Assembly (NCBI GenBank): GCA_019636535.1
Contig: JAHBXK010000006.1
Coordinates: 62,001-126,000, forward strand
Direction: 5' to 3'
Length of the DNA stretch: 64,000 nucleotides
Origin: Phycisphaeraceae bacterium
GTDB taxonomy: Bacteria; Planctomycetota; Phycisphaerae; Phycisphaerales; UBA1924
Within the stretch, counting starts at the first letter, position 1; the number at the start of each line of letters is the position of its first letter. The position numbers were made by a program, and so were the translations under genes. The notes beneath the pieces are model-generated. The model was not told the origin of the DNA. It saw nothing but the letters and a program-made list of their open reading frames with translations, and made no database searches. Positions 26,038 to 33,830 of this stretch are shown piece after piece.

Positions 26038-27318
26038 ATGTCCGCCAGCCACTGGATGTGCACGGCCGATCCGCCCCTGGATCCCGCGTCGATCTCGCGA
26101 GCGGCCGCGCGCGCGGGCGGTTCGCGGTCGACGGGGGATCCGGTCGAGTGCGACCTGTGCGTGGTCGGCGGGGGCATCTGCGGCATCAGCGCTGCGCTGC
26201 ACGCCCAGCGGCGGGGGCTCCGTGTCGAGGTGCTCGAAAGAGGCGCGGTCGCCGTCGGCGCCAGCGGCCGCAACGCGGGGTTTCTCATGCGCGGCGCGGC
26301 GGATCACTACGCCGACGCCGTGCGGATCTACGGGCGCACGCGAGCGGCGTTCGTCTGGCGATGGACCGAGGAGAATCTGCGGGGGCTGCGCGCGGAGGGA
26401 ATCGAGCACCTGCCCGGCTACCGGCGCATCCCTTCGTGCCTGCTCGCGCTCTCCAAGCCGCAGGCCGACGATCTGCGCGCATCGCACGACCTGCTCATCG
26501 CCGACGGCTTCGAGTCCGAGTGGATCGAGGGGGCATCGATCGCGCAGAGCGACCGGGCCGACACGCTCTGGCGGCACGCCGGTCCGGTCGCGGGGCTGGA
26601 GAACCCCAACGACGGCTCTGCGCACCCGATCGAGCTGGTGCGGATGCTCGCCTCGAAGCTCGAAAGGCCCGTGCGCGAGGGTTGCGAGGTCGAGTCGATC
26701 GCCGTCGAGGGCGGGGCCGCGCGTGCGGCGTGCGCGAACGGCGCGGAGGTTCGCGCTCCGCGCGTGCTGCTGGCCACCAATGCCTACGCCGGGCTGCTGT
26801 GCGAAGACCTGCGCGGCGGCGTCGTGCCCCGGCGCGGCCAGATGCTCGCGCTCCGCGGCGAGGGGATCACGCTGGCCCGCTCGTACTACCTCAACCACGG
26901 CAGCGAGTACGTCCGCCAGGCGGCCGACGGCACGGTGCTCGTCGGCGGGTGCCGCACCTACTTCGCCGACCGCGAGACCGGCTACGACGATGAGCCCACG
27001 GCGTGGACGCAGGGCGCGCTCGAAGCCTTCGCCGCGAACACGCTGGGCCTGCGAACGATCGACGGCGTGCGCGAACGCGTGATCGCGCGGTGGGCGGGCA
27101 CGATGGGCTTCTCCGAGAGCGGGCTGCCGATCATCACGCCCGTGCGCGAGGGTGCGGGCTCGCTCCCGATCGAGGGTGCTTCGGGCGCGAGCGGTTCGGA
27201 TCAATCCGTCTGGTTCTGCGGCGGCTTCACGGGCCACGGCATGAGCATGGGCTTCAAGACCGCGCAGGCGGCAGTGGGGGTCGTGTGCTTCGGAGAAGAG
27301 AACCCGTTCCCCGCGTGA
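26038..27318 (+). CDS. FAD-dependent oxidoreductase (DAO family)
   Basis: 426 residues from the ATG at 26038. The Rossmann FAD motif CVVGGGICGISAALHAQ lies near residue 41, with the second-strand acid (VEVLERG), and GASGRNAGFL close behind is typical of glycine-oxidase, PuuB-like and sarcosine-oxidase-like amine oxidases. Substrate-domain features: NPNDGSAHPIELVRML and YYLNHGSEYVRQAADGTVLVGG. The C-terminal FAD contact is FCGGFTGHGMSMGFKTAQ. It oxidises an amino acid or amine, but which one is not shown by sequence. The first 38 residues are a low-complexity extension. It lies 52 bases after the HDOD gene and may share its transcript. Confidence 0.88.
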   Translation: MSASHWMCTADPPLDPASISRAAARAGGSRSTGDPVECDLCVVGGGICGISAALHAQRRGLRVEVLERGAVAVGASGRNAGFLMRGAADHYADAVRIYGRTRAAFVWRWTEENLRGLRAEGIEHLPGYRRIPSCLLALSKPQADDLRASHDLLIADGFESEWIEGASIAQSDRADTLWRHAGPVAGLENPNDGSAHPIELVRMLASKLERPVREGCEVESIAVEGGAARAACANGAEVRAPRVLLATNAYAGLLCEDLRGGVVPRRGQMLALRGEGITLARSYYLNHGSEYVRQAADGTVLVGGCRTYFADRETGYDDEPTAWTQGALEAFAANTLGLRTIDGVRERVIARWAGTMGFSESGLPIITPVREGAGSLPIEGASGASGSDQSVWFCGGFTGHGMSMGFKTAQAAVGVVCFGEENPFPA

Positions 27319-27354
27319 GCGTTGTCGGTGCGTGCGGCGCAGCGCTCCCCCGTC

Positions 27355-27966
27355 TCACTCCGCGATCCCCAGATCGGCCTTGGTGAAGAGTGCTTCGAAA
27401 GGCACGCCCGCTGCGAGCATGTTCTCGGTGGCGCCCTCCTGGCGGTCGATCGTCGCGATCACGCCGAGCACGTCGGCCTTCAGACCTTGCAGCACCTTCA
27501 CCGCCTCCAGCGCCTGGCCCGCGGTGGTGGCGACGTCTTCCAGCAGGATCACGCTCTGCCCCGCCTCGACCGACCCTTCGAGTTGCTTGGCCGTGCCGTA
27601 GTCCTTCTTGGCGTTGCGGATGAACAGGCAGGGGATGCCCGTGCGCAGGCTCGCGGCGGTGACCAGCGGGATGCCCCCCAGTTCGGCCCCGGCCAGCCGA
27701 TCGGGCTTCCCCGATGCGACGCCCGCGCGCGAGGCCATCGCACCGATACGTTCGGCGAAGAGTTCGGCCAGCGGCGCCAGCACCTCGGGGCGCGTGCTGA
27801 AGAGGTACTTGTCGAGGTAGTAACTGCTCGTGCGTCCCGAACGGAGTGTGAACGTGCCGCGGAGCAGCGCTGCTTCGGCGATCGCTTTGGCGAGGGTTGC
27901 GCGGTCGACGCCTCCTGCGGAGATACTCGGGCGGGTGGGGGTCGAGGGGGTTGTGGAAGCGCTCAT
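27355..27966 (-). CDS. pyrE: Orotate phosphoribosyltransferase
   Basis: Joins orotate and PRPP to give orotidine 5'-phosphate in pyrimidine synthesis; cytosolic dimer in the known family. 203 residues from the ATG at 27966, close to family length; the longer open frame to 28230 is not coding-like. Motifs: FTLRSGRTSSYYLDKYLFST (about 40-59; Lys and Arg contact PRPP), AGAELGGIPLVTA, IRNAKKDYG and the PRPP loop ILLEDVATTAGQALEAV. It converges on the oxidoreductase gene and is divergent from the secreted protein at 28279. No other pyr gene is nearby. Confidence 0.94.
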   Translation of the reverse strand: MSASTTPSTPTRPSISAGGVDRATLAKAIAEAALLRGTFTLRSGRTSSYYLDKYLFSTRPEVLAPLAELFAERIGAMASRAGVASGKPDRLAGAELGGIPLVTAASLRTGIPCLFIRNAKKDYGTAKQLEGSVEAGQSVILLEDVATTAGQALEAVKVLQGLKADVLGVIATIDRQEGATENMLAAGVPFEALFTKADLGIAE

Positions 27967-28278
27967 GCTCTGGCATGATACGGGTGGGAGGCGTGCGGAT
28001 CGGTCGGTGCGGCCTTGCGCAGCGTTGCTGCAATCGCCCGCTTTTTGCTCCGTTCGGCCCTCGTGTGGTTTCCGCCGGGTCTCGTGGGTGAGCCCGGGTG
28101 TGGGTTGGGGGATGGGGGGTGGGGGGGTTGGATGGGGGGGTGGGGCGAATAGGCGCTCAAGCCCCGTCGAAGGGCTTGAGCGTCTATTCGCGATGAGCGG
28201 GAACGGGCGATCGACGTGCGTGCCCTGCAATCGGTTCGCCGCAAGCCCGATGAACCCCTGCGAGGAACGGGTGTTGAG
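27967..28278. other. Intergenic region between divergent pyrE and secreted-protein genes
   Basis: 312 bases without a gene. It contains a G-rich tract (28102-28145) with many runs of three to eight G, and directly after it copy 2 of the long palindromic repeat (28145-28191). No clear promoter was recognised. Confidence 0.6.
28145..28191. repeat. Long palindromic repeat, copy 2
   Basis: 20-bp arms (28145-28164 and 28172-28191) with a single G-T mismatch and a 7-base loop. The arm is GCGAATAGGCGCTCAAGCCC, nearly identical to that of copy 1 at 23690-23738. Like copy 1 it lies between divergent genes. Confidence 0.82.
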
Positions 28279-29349
28279 ATGGTCAAGTCAATTCGATCCA
28301 CGCGGCTCGGGATTCTGAGCATCATCATCTTGAAGGCATCGACGGTGTTGGCCGTCGGCGGTTCGGCGAGCGCGGCGGTCGATCCGCCCGTCGAGTCAAC
28401 CAAGCCCGGCGCCCCCGCGGCAACGCCGCCCGAAGCCGAGGCCGAAGCGCCCCTGGCCGGGCCAAAGGTCGTGGAGCGCACGGCCGATCAGATCACCGCC
28501 ACGCTGGTTCGCCACGACTTCGACGGGCGCGTGCGCAGGCTCGACGTCGATCCGGCGATCGCCGCGCTCGAGCACCTGTCGCTCACCGCCGAGACGCGCG
28601 AGAAGATCAACCGCGTAGTCGCCGAGCGCAACGCCCTGATCGACCGCATCGTGCAGGAGAACCTCGGCACGCTCGCCGCGGCGGCCCAGTCGGCGCAGAG
28701 CGGCGGAGCGGGCGTCGATCGACGGCGGGCGATGGAAGGCCTGCGCGAGTTGATGGAACTGGCCCGCCCCTTCCGCGGGCGCGGCAGGCTGATCGACGAG
28801 GTCGCCCCGTTCATGCCCGCCGAGCAGGCCGCCGAGGCCCGCCGGCTCGTGCGCGAGTACTGGCGGGCGATCGTGCGTGAGCGCATGGAGATCGGGCCGC
28901 CCGATGAGCCCGGCAAGCGGCTCACCTTCGCCGAGGCCTCCGCCAACGAGATGCTCCTGTCGCTCGGCCAGGAGGCGCGCCAAGCCTTCGAGCGCACCAT
29001 CGGCCAGCAGGCCCGCAACTTCGAGGACCTGATCCGCAGGCTGAACCTCACGCCCGAGCAGGAATCGAAGATCCGAGCGCTGGCGCAGGACTCGGCCACG
29101 GAGCGCATGACGCCGCCCGAGTCGGGCGGCGGCTATCGCGAGCCCACCCGGCGCGACCAACTCCGCAACGCCGGGCGGTTCCTCGAGATCTACGGCATGC
29201 TCGACGCCGACCAGCGGCGGATCCTGCTCGAACAGATGCGGGCGATGCGCGCCTACGAGCCGATGGAGGGCTCCGAGCAGACACAGGGCGATGCGAGCAG
29301 TGGGATGGGCGGAGTCATGCCTCGTCCAAGACGTCAGCGGGGTCGCTGA
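28279..29349 (+). CDS. Exported helix-rich protein of unknown function
   Basis: 356 residues from the ATG at 28279, which opens a signal peptide (LGILSIIILKASTVLAVGGSASA); earlier in-frame codons from 28216 would bury it. After an Ala/Pro-rich linker (35-75) the protein is mostly charged helix, with two segments resembling the LTxxQ-type turn of Spy/CpxP-like periplasmic proteins (LSLTAETREKI, LNLTPEQESKI). The C-terminus is basic (MPRPRRQRGR). Probably periplasmic; a chaperone-like role is only a guess from the LTxxQ resemblance. It converges on the phosphatase gene ending at 29368. Confidence 0.72.
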   Translation: MVKSIRSTRLGILSIIILKASTVLAVGGSASAAVDPPVESTKPGAPAATPPEAEAEAPLAGPKVVERTADQITATLVRHDFDGRVRRLDVDPAIAALEHLSLTAETREKINRVVAERNALIDRIVQENLGTLAAAAQSAQSGGAGVDRRRAMEGLRELMELARPFRGRGRLIDEVAPFMPAEQAAEARRLVREYWRAIVRERMEIGPPDEPGKRLTFAEASANEMLLSLGQEARQAFERTIGQQARNFEDLIRRLNLTPEQESKIRALAQDSATERMTPPESGGGYREPTRRDQLRNAGRFLEIYGMLDADQRRILLEQMRAMRAYEPMEGSEQTQGDASSGMGGVMPRPRRQRGR

Positions 29350-29367
29350 GCGTCCGCCGCGCGACGC

Positions 29368-30789
29368 TCACACCCTTCGGATGACCACCGCCGTCATGTC
29401 GTCCCCCTGCGGTGCGCCGTTCGCGAAGGCGGTCACCGCGCGATCGATCTCGGTGATCAGTCGCTCGGCCGAGTGCCGGGCATTGGCCTCGATCATGTCC
29501 GCCAGGCGTGCGCAGCCGAACATGCCTCCCTTGCCGTCGGAACGCTCCATGAACCCGTCGGTCAGCAGCACCAGCGCATCGCCCGGCTCGAGGTGCAGGC
29601 GCGTGATCGGCGAGTACTTCTCGCCGTCGTTGACGCCCAGCGGCAGGCCGTTGCCGCCGAACTGCTCGGTCTTGCCCGACGATGCGCGGTAGAGAAACGT
29701 CGGGCCGTGCCCGGCGGAGACCATCTCCGCCGATCCGTCGGGGCCGACGACGACGACGGCCATCGTGATGAAGCGTCCGCCGACCACGTCCTGCACGATC
29801 AGGCCGTTGATCCGCTCCAGAAAGTCCGCCGGGTCGCTCGAGCCGGGCGCGGTGGCCCGCGCGTAGGCCCTGCACACCGCCATCACCAGCGCGGGGCCGA
29901 TGCCGTGACCCGTGACGTCGGCGATCGCGACCACCAGCGTGCCGTTGGGCAGCGGCTGCCAGTCGTAGTAATCGCCCCCCGCCTGCGCGGCGGGGCGGGC
30001 CATCCCGGCGATGTCGAACCCCGCCAGGTGCGGCGGTTCCTTCGGCAGCAGGCCCTGCTGGATGTCGCGGGCGATGTCCAGTTCGTGCTCGATCGCGGCC
30101 AACTCGCGCCCCGCCCGCTCCGCCGCCTCGGCCTCGCGCACGGCCTCGCGGATGTAACGGCGCAGGAAGAACGCGAGCGCACCCGCCGCCACGCCCGTCA
30201 GGCAGAGGAGCACCGCGTAGGAATACAGCAGCGGCAGTTCGTGCGCACCCGTCCCGCCGATCCGGTGCGTATCCATCACCAGCGCCGCGTGCAGCCCCGC
30301 CGCGAGCACCCCCAGCGCCAGCGAGAACACGGGCCGCAGCCGCAGCACCGAGAGCATGATCACGATCGGCACCACAAGCAGCACCGGCGCGGAGAGCGCA
30401 TCGTGTGCCCCGCGCGGCGAGTGCAGGTGCAGAAGGAGCAACAGGCCGAACGGCATCCCCAGGTCCACCGCCGCCCCGGCCAGGAGCCTCCACCACGGCA
30501 GGCCCGACCCGGCCCTGATCCGACGGCGCGTGTCGAACATCGCCGCCGAGAGCAACAGCAGCGTCGCGCCCATCACGGCCAGCGCCTGCACGAACATCGC
30601 GTCGTTCGACGCGACCAGGCCGCCCATGGCCCGCCGAGTGATCCACGCCGCGATCATCACGCACACGCAGAGCATCATCAGGGCGATCCGCCACTGCTCG
30701 GCGTGTAGCAGCCGAGACTGGAACGAACGCGAACCGGTGAACGACCTGCCGGATGCGTGCGCGGGTTTCGGAGCGGTCTTGTGGCTCAT
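29368..30789 (-). CDS. Membrane-bound SpoIIE-type PP2C phosphatase
   Basis: 473 residues from the ATG at 30789. The N-terminal half is a membrane sensor with about six hydrophobic segments (for example IALMMLCVCVMIAAWI, LAVMGATLLLLSAAMF, LLVVPIVIMLSVL, YSYAVLLCLTGVAAGALAFFL). A helical linker (REAEAAERAGRELAAIEHEL, about 218-237) leads to the PP2C domain: ARDIQQGLLPKEPP, QAGGDYYDWQPL, VVAIADVTGHGIGPALVMA, SAGHGPTFLY, ALVLLTDGFMERSDGKG and QGDDMTAVVI, so the metal-binding Asp residues are present. Unlike the GAF-containing copy at 18863 its input is in the membrane. No STAS or anti-sigma gene is adjacent. Confidence 0.92.
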   Translation of the reverse strand: MSHKTAPKPAHASGRSFTGSRSFQSRLLHAEQWRIALMMLCVCVMIAAWITRRAMGGLVASNDAMFVQALAVMGATLLLLSAAMFDTRRRIRAGSGLPWWRLLAGAAVDLGMPFGLLLLLHLHSPRGAHDALSAPVLLVVPIVIMLSVLRLRPVFSLALGVLAAGLHAALVMDTHRIGGTGAHELPLLYSYAVLLCLTGVAAGALAFFLRRYIREAVREAEAAERAGRELAAIEHELDIARDIQQGLLPKEPPHLAGFDIAGMARPAAQAGGDYYDWQPLPNGTLVVAIADVTGHGIGPALVMAVCRAYARATAPGSSDPADFLERINGLIVQDVVGGRFITMAVVVVGPDGSAEMVSAGHGPTFLYRASSGKTEQFGGNGLPLGVNDGEKYSPITRLHLEPGDALVLLTDGFMERSDGKGGMFGCARLADMIEANARHSAERLITEIDRAVTAFANGAPQGDDMTAVVIRRV

Positions 30790-30964
30790 GGTGCGAAGCG
30801 GTGCGGCATCAAACGCGGAGCAGGCGATCGGTTCGACTTGAATCGCGGCCGCGATGGCCGCTTGTCAACACCCCGGTCATCGTCGGGCTGTTCGGGTCAT
30901 CTGCGACCCTGGAGGCAGCATCGAGTGCTTGTCGGCGATGCCCTGTAAGAGAATCTGCGGGCCC

Positions 30965-32107
30965 TCACGCACCCGAAGGCCGAGGCCGAACAGGGCGCGG
31001 TCGCTCGCCGCCCCCTCCACCTCCACCACCACCGCCACCGCCACCACCGCCACCACCACCACCACCACTGTGCGGCCGGAAGGGCCGACGGCCCGAGCCG
31101 CCGCTGAACCCACCGCCTCCGCCTCCTCCACCACCGCCCCCCCCGAAACGCGGCCGGCCACCACCGCCCCCTCCGCCGCCACGACCGGACTTGGTCTCGA
31201 CGGGGATCCCCGCCGCGATCATCTGACGCTCGTAGCGTTCCTTGTTGATCTTGTAGTCCATCAGGAAGTGGACCTTCTCCATCGTCTTGTGGCCGACCAG
31301 GTCGGTGAGGCGCTTGCGCGCAAAGCCCAGGTTCGTCCGGCGCGAAACGTGCGTGATCACGATGTGCTTGCACTCGCAGATGCGCAGCCATTCGGCCAGG
31401 CTCTCGGCGTGCAGGTGCAGGCCGGTCTTGGCGCGATCCACGTCCTGCGGCTCGAAGAACGTGCACTCGATCACCGCGATCATCGCCCTGCGCACGTCGT
31501 CGCGCAGCAGCGCGGGGCCGGGCGCCAGGTCGCCCGTGTACGCCACCAGCGGGATCTGCAGCGGCCGCACGATCTCGATCCCGCGCGACTTGAGTTCCAT
31601 CAGTTTGTCCTGCGGCAGACCGACGTACTCGTCCTTGAGTTTCGTCCGCTTCTCGATGATCGAGTAGCCGAACGCCGGCACCGTGTGCTCAACCGCGAAG
31701 CCCTTGAGGAAGATGTTGTTCTTGACCTCCATCTCCTGGTCCGGCTGCAGCGTGATCAGGTTGTAGGGAGTTTCCTGACGCTCGATCTTCACGTAGCCGA
31801 TCATCATCGCGCGCACGTCGTCGGCGATCCGCTCGTCGCAGACGATGTTGCCGATCCCCATGCCCTGGAAGTGGCGCTGCGAGCACCAGTACGCCAGCCC
31901 GCCGACGTGGTCCATGTGCCCGTGGCTCAGCGCCACGTACTTGCTCGAGAGCATCGCCCTCGGGCATGCGCCCATGTCGAAACAGACGTCCAGTTCGGGT
32001 GCCTGGATGCACGTCGCCTCCCCCGCCGTCGATGTGCCCTGGATGCGGAACTGATCGAACAGCAGAAAGCCGAGCGAGACATCACGGGCCGGGGGCTTGG
32101 GGAGCAT
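30965..32107 (-). CDS. Metallo-beta-lactamase-fold RNase Z-like protein with polyglycine tail
   Basis: 380 residues; the first 305 form an MBL-fold domain related to tRNase Z. Motifs: SHGHMDHVGGL (HxHxDH, about 61-71), EHTVPAFGYSI, VAYTGD, ECTFFE and ITHVSRRTNLGF, consistent with a two-metal hydrolase. Family members trim tRNA 3' ends or cleave other phosphodiesters. This one lacks the long exosite arm of bacterial RNase Z as far as I can see, so the tRNA role is uncertain. The last 70 residues are unusual: long Gly runs broken by Arg/Pro/Phe (GRPRFGGG, FSGGSGRRPFRPHSGG, GERPRPVRPRPSGA), coded by GGT/GGC repeats. Similar RGG-like tails bind RNA in other proteins; here that is inference. Divergent from tadA. 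Confidence 0.82.
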   Translation of the reverse strand: MLPKPPARDVSLGFLLFDQFRIQGTSTAGEATCIQAPELDVCFDMGACPRAMLSSKYVALSHGHMDHVGGLAYWCSQRHFQGMGIGNIVCDERIADDVRAMMIGYVKIERQETPYNLITLQPDQEMEVKNNIFLKGFAVEHTVPAFGYSIIEKRTKLKDEYVGLPQDKLMELKSRGIEIVRPLQIPLVAYTGDLAPGPALLRDDVRRAMIAVIECTFFEPQDVDRAKTGLHLHAESLAEWLRICECKHIVITHVSRRTNLGFARKRLTDLVGHKTMEKVHFLMDYKINKERYERQMIAAGIPVETKSGRGGGGGGGGRPRFGGGGGGGGGGGGFSGGSGRRPFRPHSGGGGGGGGGGGGGGGGGGGGERPRPVRPRPSGA

Positions 32108-32158
32108 CGAGAGAAATCCTTCTGAACGTCCGAACTGTCGTCCGGACGAAGGGTTGGG

Positions 32159-32836
32159 GTGTCGGCCATACGCAGTTTAGCGTCCCGCACCGATTCGGGC
32201 GCGCGGATCGACCGCCGATCGCCTCCCCTCGGTCAACAATCCCGCGTGCCGATCGATCCCGCTCCATCGCGCCCGCCCGCAACCGCCCCGGTCCCGACCG
32301 AGTCGCCGTCGCCCGCGCGGTCGGATCGTCGCGAACCCGCGCCCGCCGACGCCGCTTCCCCCGGCGACCTGGCGATGATGCGTCGGGCGCTCGAACTGGC
32401 CCGCACGGCCGCTTCGCTCGGCGAGATCCCCGTCGGGGCGGTGGTCTACGAAACCGCGACGGGCCGCCTGCTCGGCGAGGCCCACAACCGAAGGCACCTC
32501 GACAAGGACCCCGCCGCCCACGCCGAACTGCTCGCCATCCGCCAGGCGGCCCGCGCGCTGGGCGACTGGCGGCTCAACGCATGCTCGCTGGCCGTCACGC
32601 TCGAACCCTGCTGCATGTGCGCGGGGCTGATCGTCAACGCCCGCCTCGGCCGCGTGCTCTACGGCTGCGACGATCCCAAGGCGGGTGGCGCCGGTTCGCT
32701 CTACCGCCTCACCGAAGACGCCCGTCTGAACCATCGCGTCACACCCGTTCGCGGCGTGCTCGCCGACGAGTCCGCCGAACTGCTCCGGTCGTTCTTCCGC
32801 GCCCGACGCTACAGCGCGGGGGCCGGGGAGGTCTGA
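32159..32836 (+). CDS. tadA: tRNA-specific adenosine-34 deaminase
   Basis: Zinc enzyme that converts A34 to inosine in the tRNA-Arg(ACG) wobble position. The deaminase domain starts near residue 70 (DLAMMRRALELARTAASLGEIPVGAVVY) and has the zinc and proton-transfer motifs HAEL (AAHAELLAIRQAAR) and TLEPCCMCAGLIVNARLGRV, then GAGSLYRL. The call uses a GTG at 32159 with AAGGG five bases upstream, giving a Pro/Ser/Arg-rich 70-residue extension absent from typical TadA (about 165 residues). Another GTG at 32246 lacks a ribosome-binding site, so the true start is uncertain. mutM follows after 7 bases, so the two are almost certainly co-transcribed. Confidence 0.9.
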   Translation: MSAIRSLASRTDSGARIDRRSPPLGQQSRVPIDPAPSRPPATAPVPTESPSPARSDRREPAPADAASPGDLAMMRRALELARTAASLGEIPVGAVVYETATGRLLGEAHNRRHLDKDPAAHAELLAIRQAARALGDWRLNACSLAVTLEPCCMCAGLIVNARLGRVLYGCDDPKAGGAGSLYRLTEDARLNHRVTPVRGVLADESAELLRSFFRARRYSAGAGEV

Positions 32837-32843
32837 GCGCACC

Positions 32844-33785
32844 ATGCCCGAACTCCCCGAGGTCGAGTGCGTTCGGCGCAGCCTCGAGCGCGGGCTGATC
32901 GGCCGCACCGTCCGCGCGGTCGAGGTCCGCCGACGCGACGTCATCACCGCCCCCGGCGATCCGCCCGGCGGGTTCGCACGCTCGCGCGCTGCACGCAACC
33001 ACCCGGTCAGGCCGCCCGCACCCGTCACGCCCGCCGATCTGCTCGTCGGGTTCACCATCGAGCGGATCGACCGGCTCGGCAAACAACTGGCGATCCACGG
33101 CGTCGATGCGCGTCCGGGTCGTCGCAGCGCGATCGTCGTGCACCTGGGCATGACCGGGCAACTGCTGCTCGAAGGTCCGTCCAGTGCCGGGTCACAAGCG
33201 GATCACTCGCACATCGTCTGGACCCTCGACGGGCCCTCCGGCCTGCTGATCTTCCGAGACCCTCGGCGGTTCGGCGGCGTGCGTCTGGCGCTGAACGCAG
33301 AGGCGGTCGATCGGTTGTGGGCCGATCTCGGTCCCGATGCGCTCGACATCACGGCCGACGAACTCCGCTCGGCGCTGCGGTCCGCCCGCCGGCCGATCAA
33401 GTCCGCGCTCCTGGATCAGTCCGTGCTCGCCGGTGTCGGCAACATCTACGCCGATGAGGCCCTGTGGCGCGCCCGCATCGCCCCCGGACGCCCGGCACGC
33501 GGGCTCTCGGTCGACGACTGCGAGCGGCTCGCGGCGGGCATCCGCGGGGTGCTGCGTGAGGCGATCGATTCGGGCGGATCGACGATCCGCGACTACGTCG
33601 ACGGTTCGGGGCGGGCCGGCTCCTTCCAGTTGCGGCACGCCGTCTACGGCAGGGCGGGGTTGCCATGTCCGCGCTGCGGCCGGCGCCTCGCGAGCGCGGT
33701 GGTGGCGCAGCGCACCACCGTCTGGTGCCGTGCGTGCCAGCGTGCGAGTTCGCGCACAAGAAAGAAGCAGGCCCCGCGCCGATGA
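32844..33785 (+). CDS. mutM: Formamidopyrimidine-DNA glycosylase
   Basis: Base-excision repair enzyme that removes 8-oxoguanine and formamidopyrimidines and nicks the abasic site. 313 residues, longer than the usual 270 because of a proline-rich insert near residues 36-65. The N-terminus MPELPEVE places catalytic P2 and E3 exactly (after Met removal). Lys in IDRLGKQLAIH is the conserved beta-hairpin residue. The helix-two-turn-helix is ALLDQSVLAGVGNIYADEALW. The C-terminal zinc finger has four Cys: CPRCGRRL ... TVWCRACQ. It starts 7 bases after tadA. It converges on the PDZ protein gene. Confidence 0.96.
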   Translation: MPELPEVECVRRSLERGLIGRTVRAVEVRRRDVITAPGDPPGGFARSRAARNHPVRPPAPVTPADLLVGFTIERIDRLGKQLAIHGVDARPGRRSAIVVHLGMTGQLLLEGPSSAGSQADHSHIVWTLDGPSGLLIFRDPRRFGGVRLALNAEAVDRLWADLGPDALDITADELRSALRSARRPIKSALLDQSVLAGVGNIYADEALWRARIAPGRPARGLSVDDCERLAAGIRGVLREAIDSGGSTIRDYVDGSGRAGSFQLRHAVYGRAGLPCPRCGRRLASAVVAQRTTVWCRACQRASSRTRKKQAPRR

Positions 33786-33830
33786 ACAGCGCAGGGCCCG
33801 TCGTGGGGTTCGTCCACTCGATCGTCGGCG

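Noticed and set aside
30990-31190. Trinucleotide-like CCACCACCGCC repeats that might suggest a CRISPR or microsatellite
   Set aside because: The repeat lies in frame in the MBL-fold protein and codes for the polyglycine tail; no spacers or direct repeats of CRISPR length exist.
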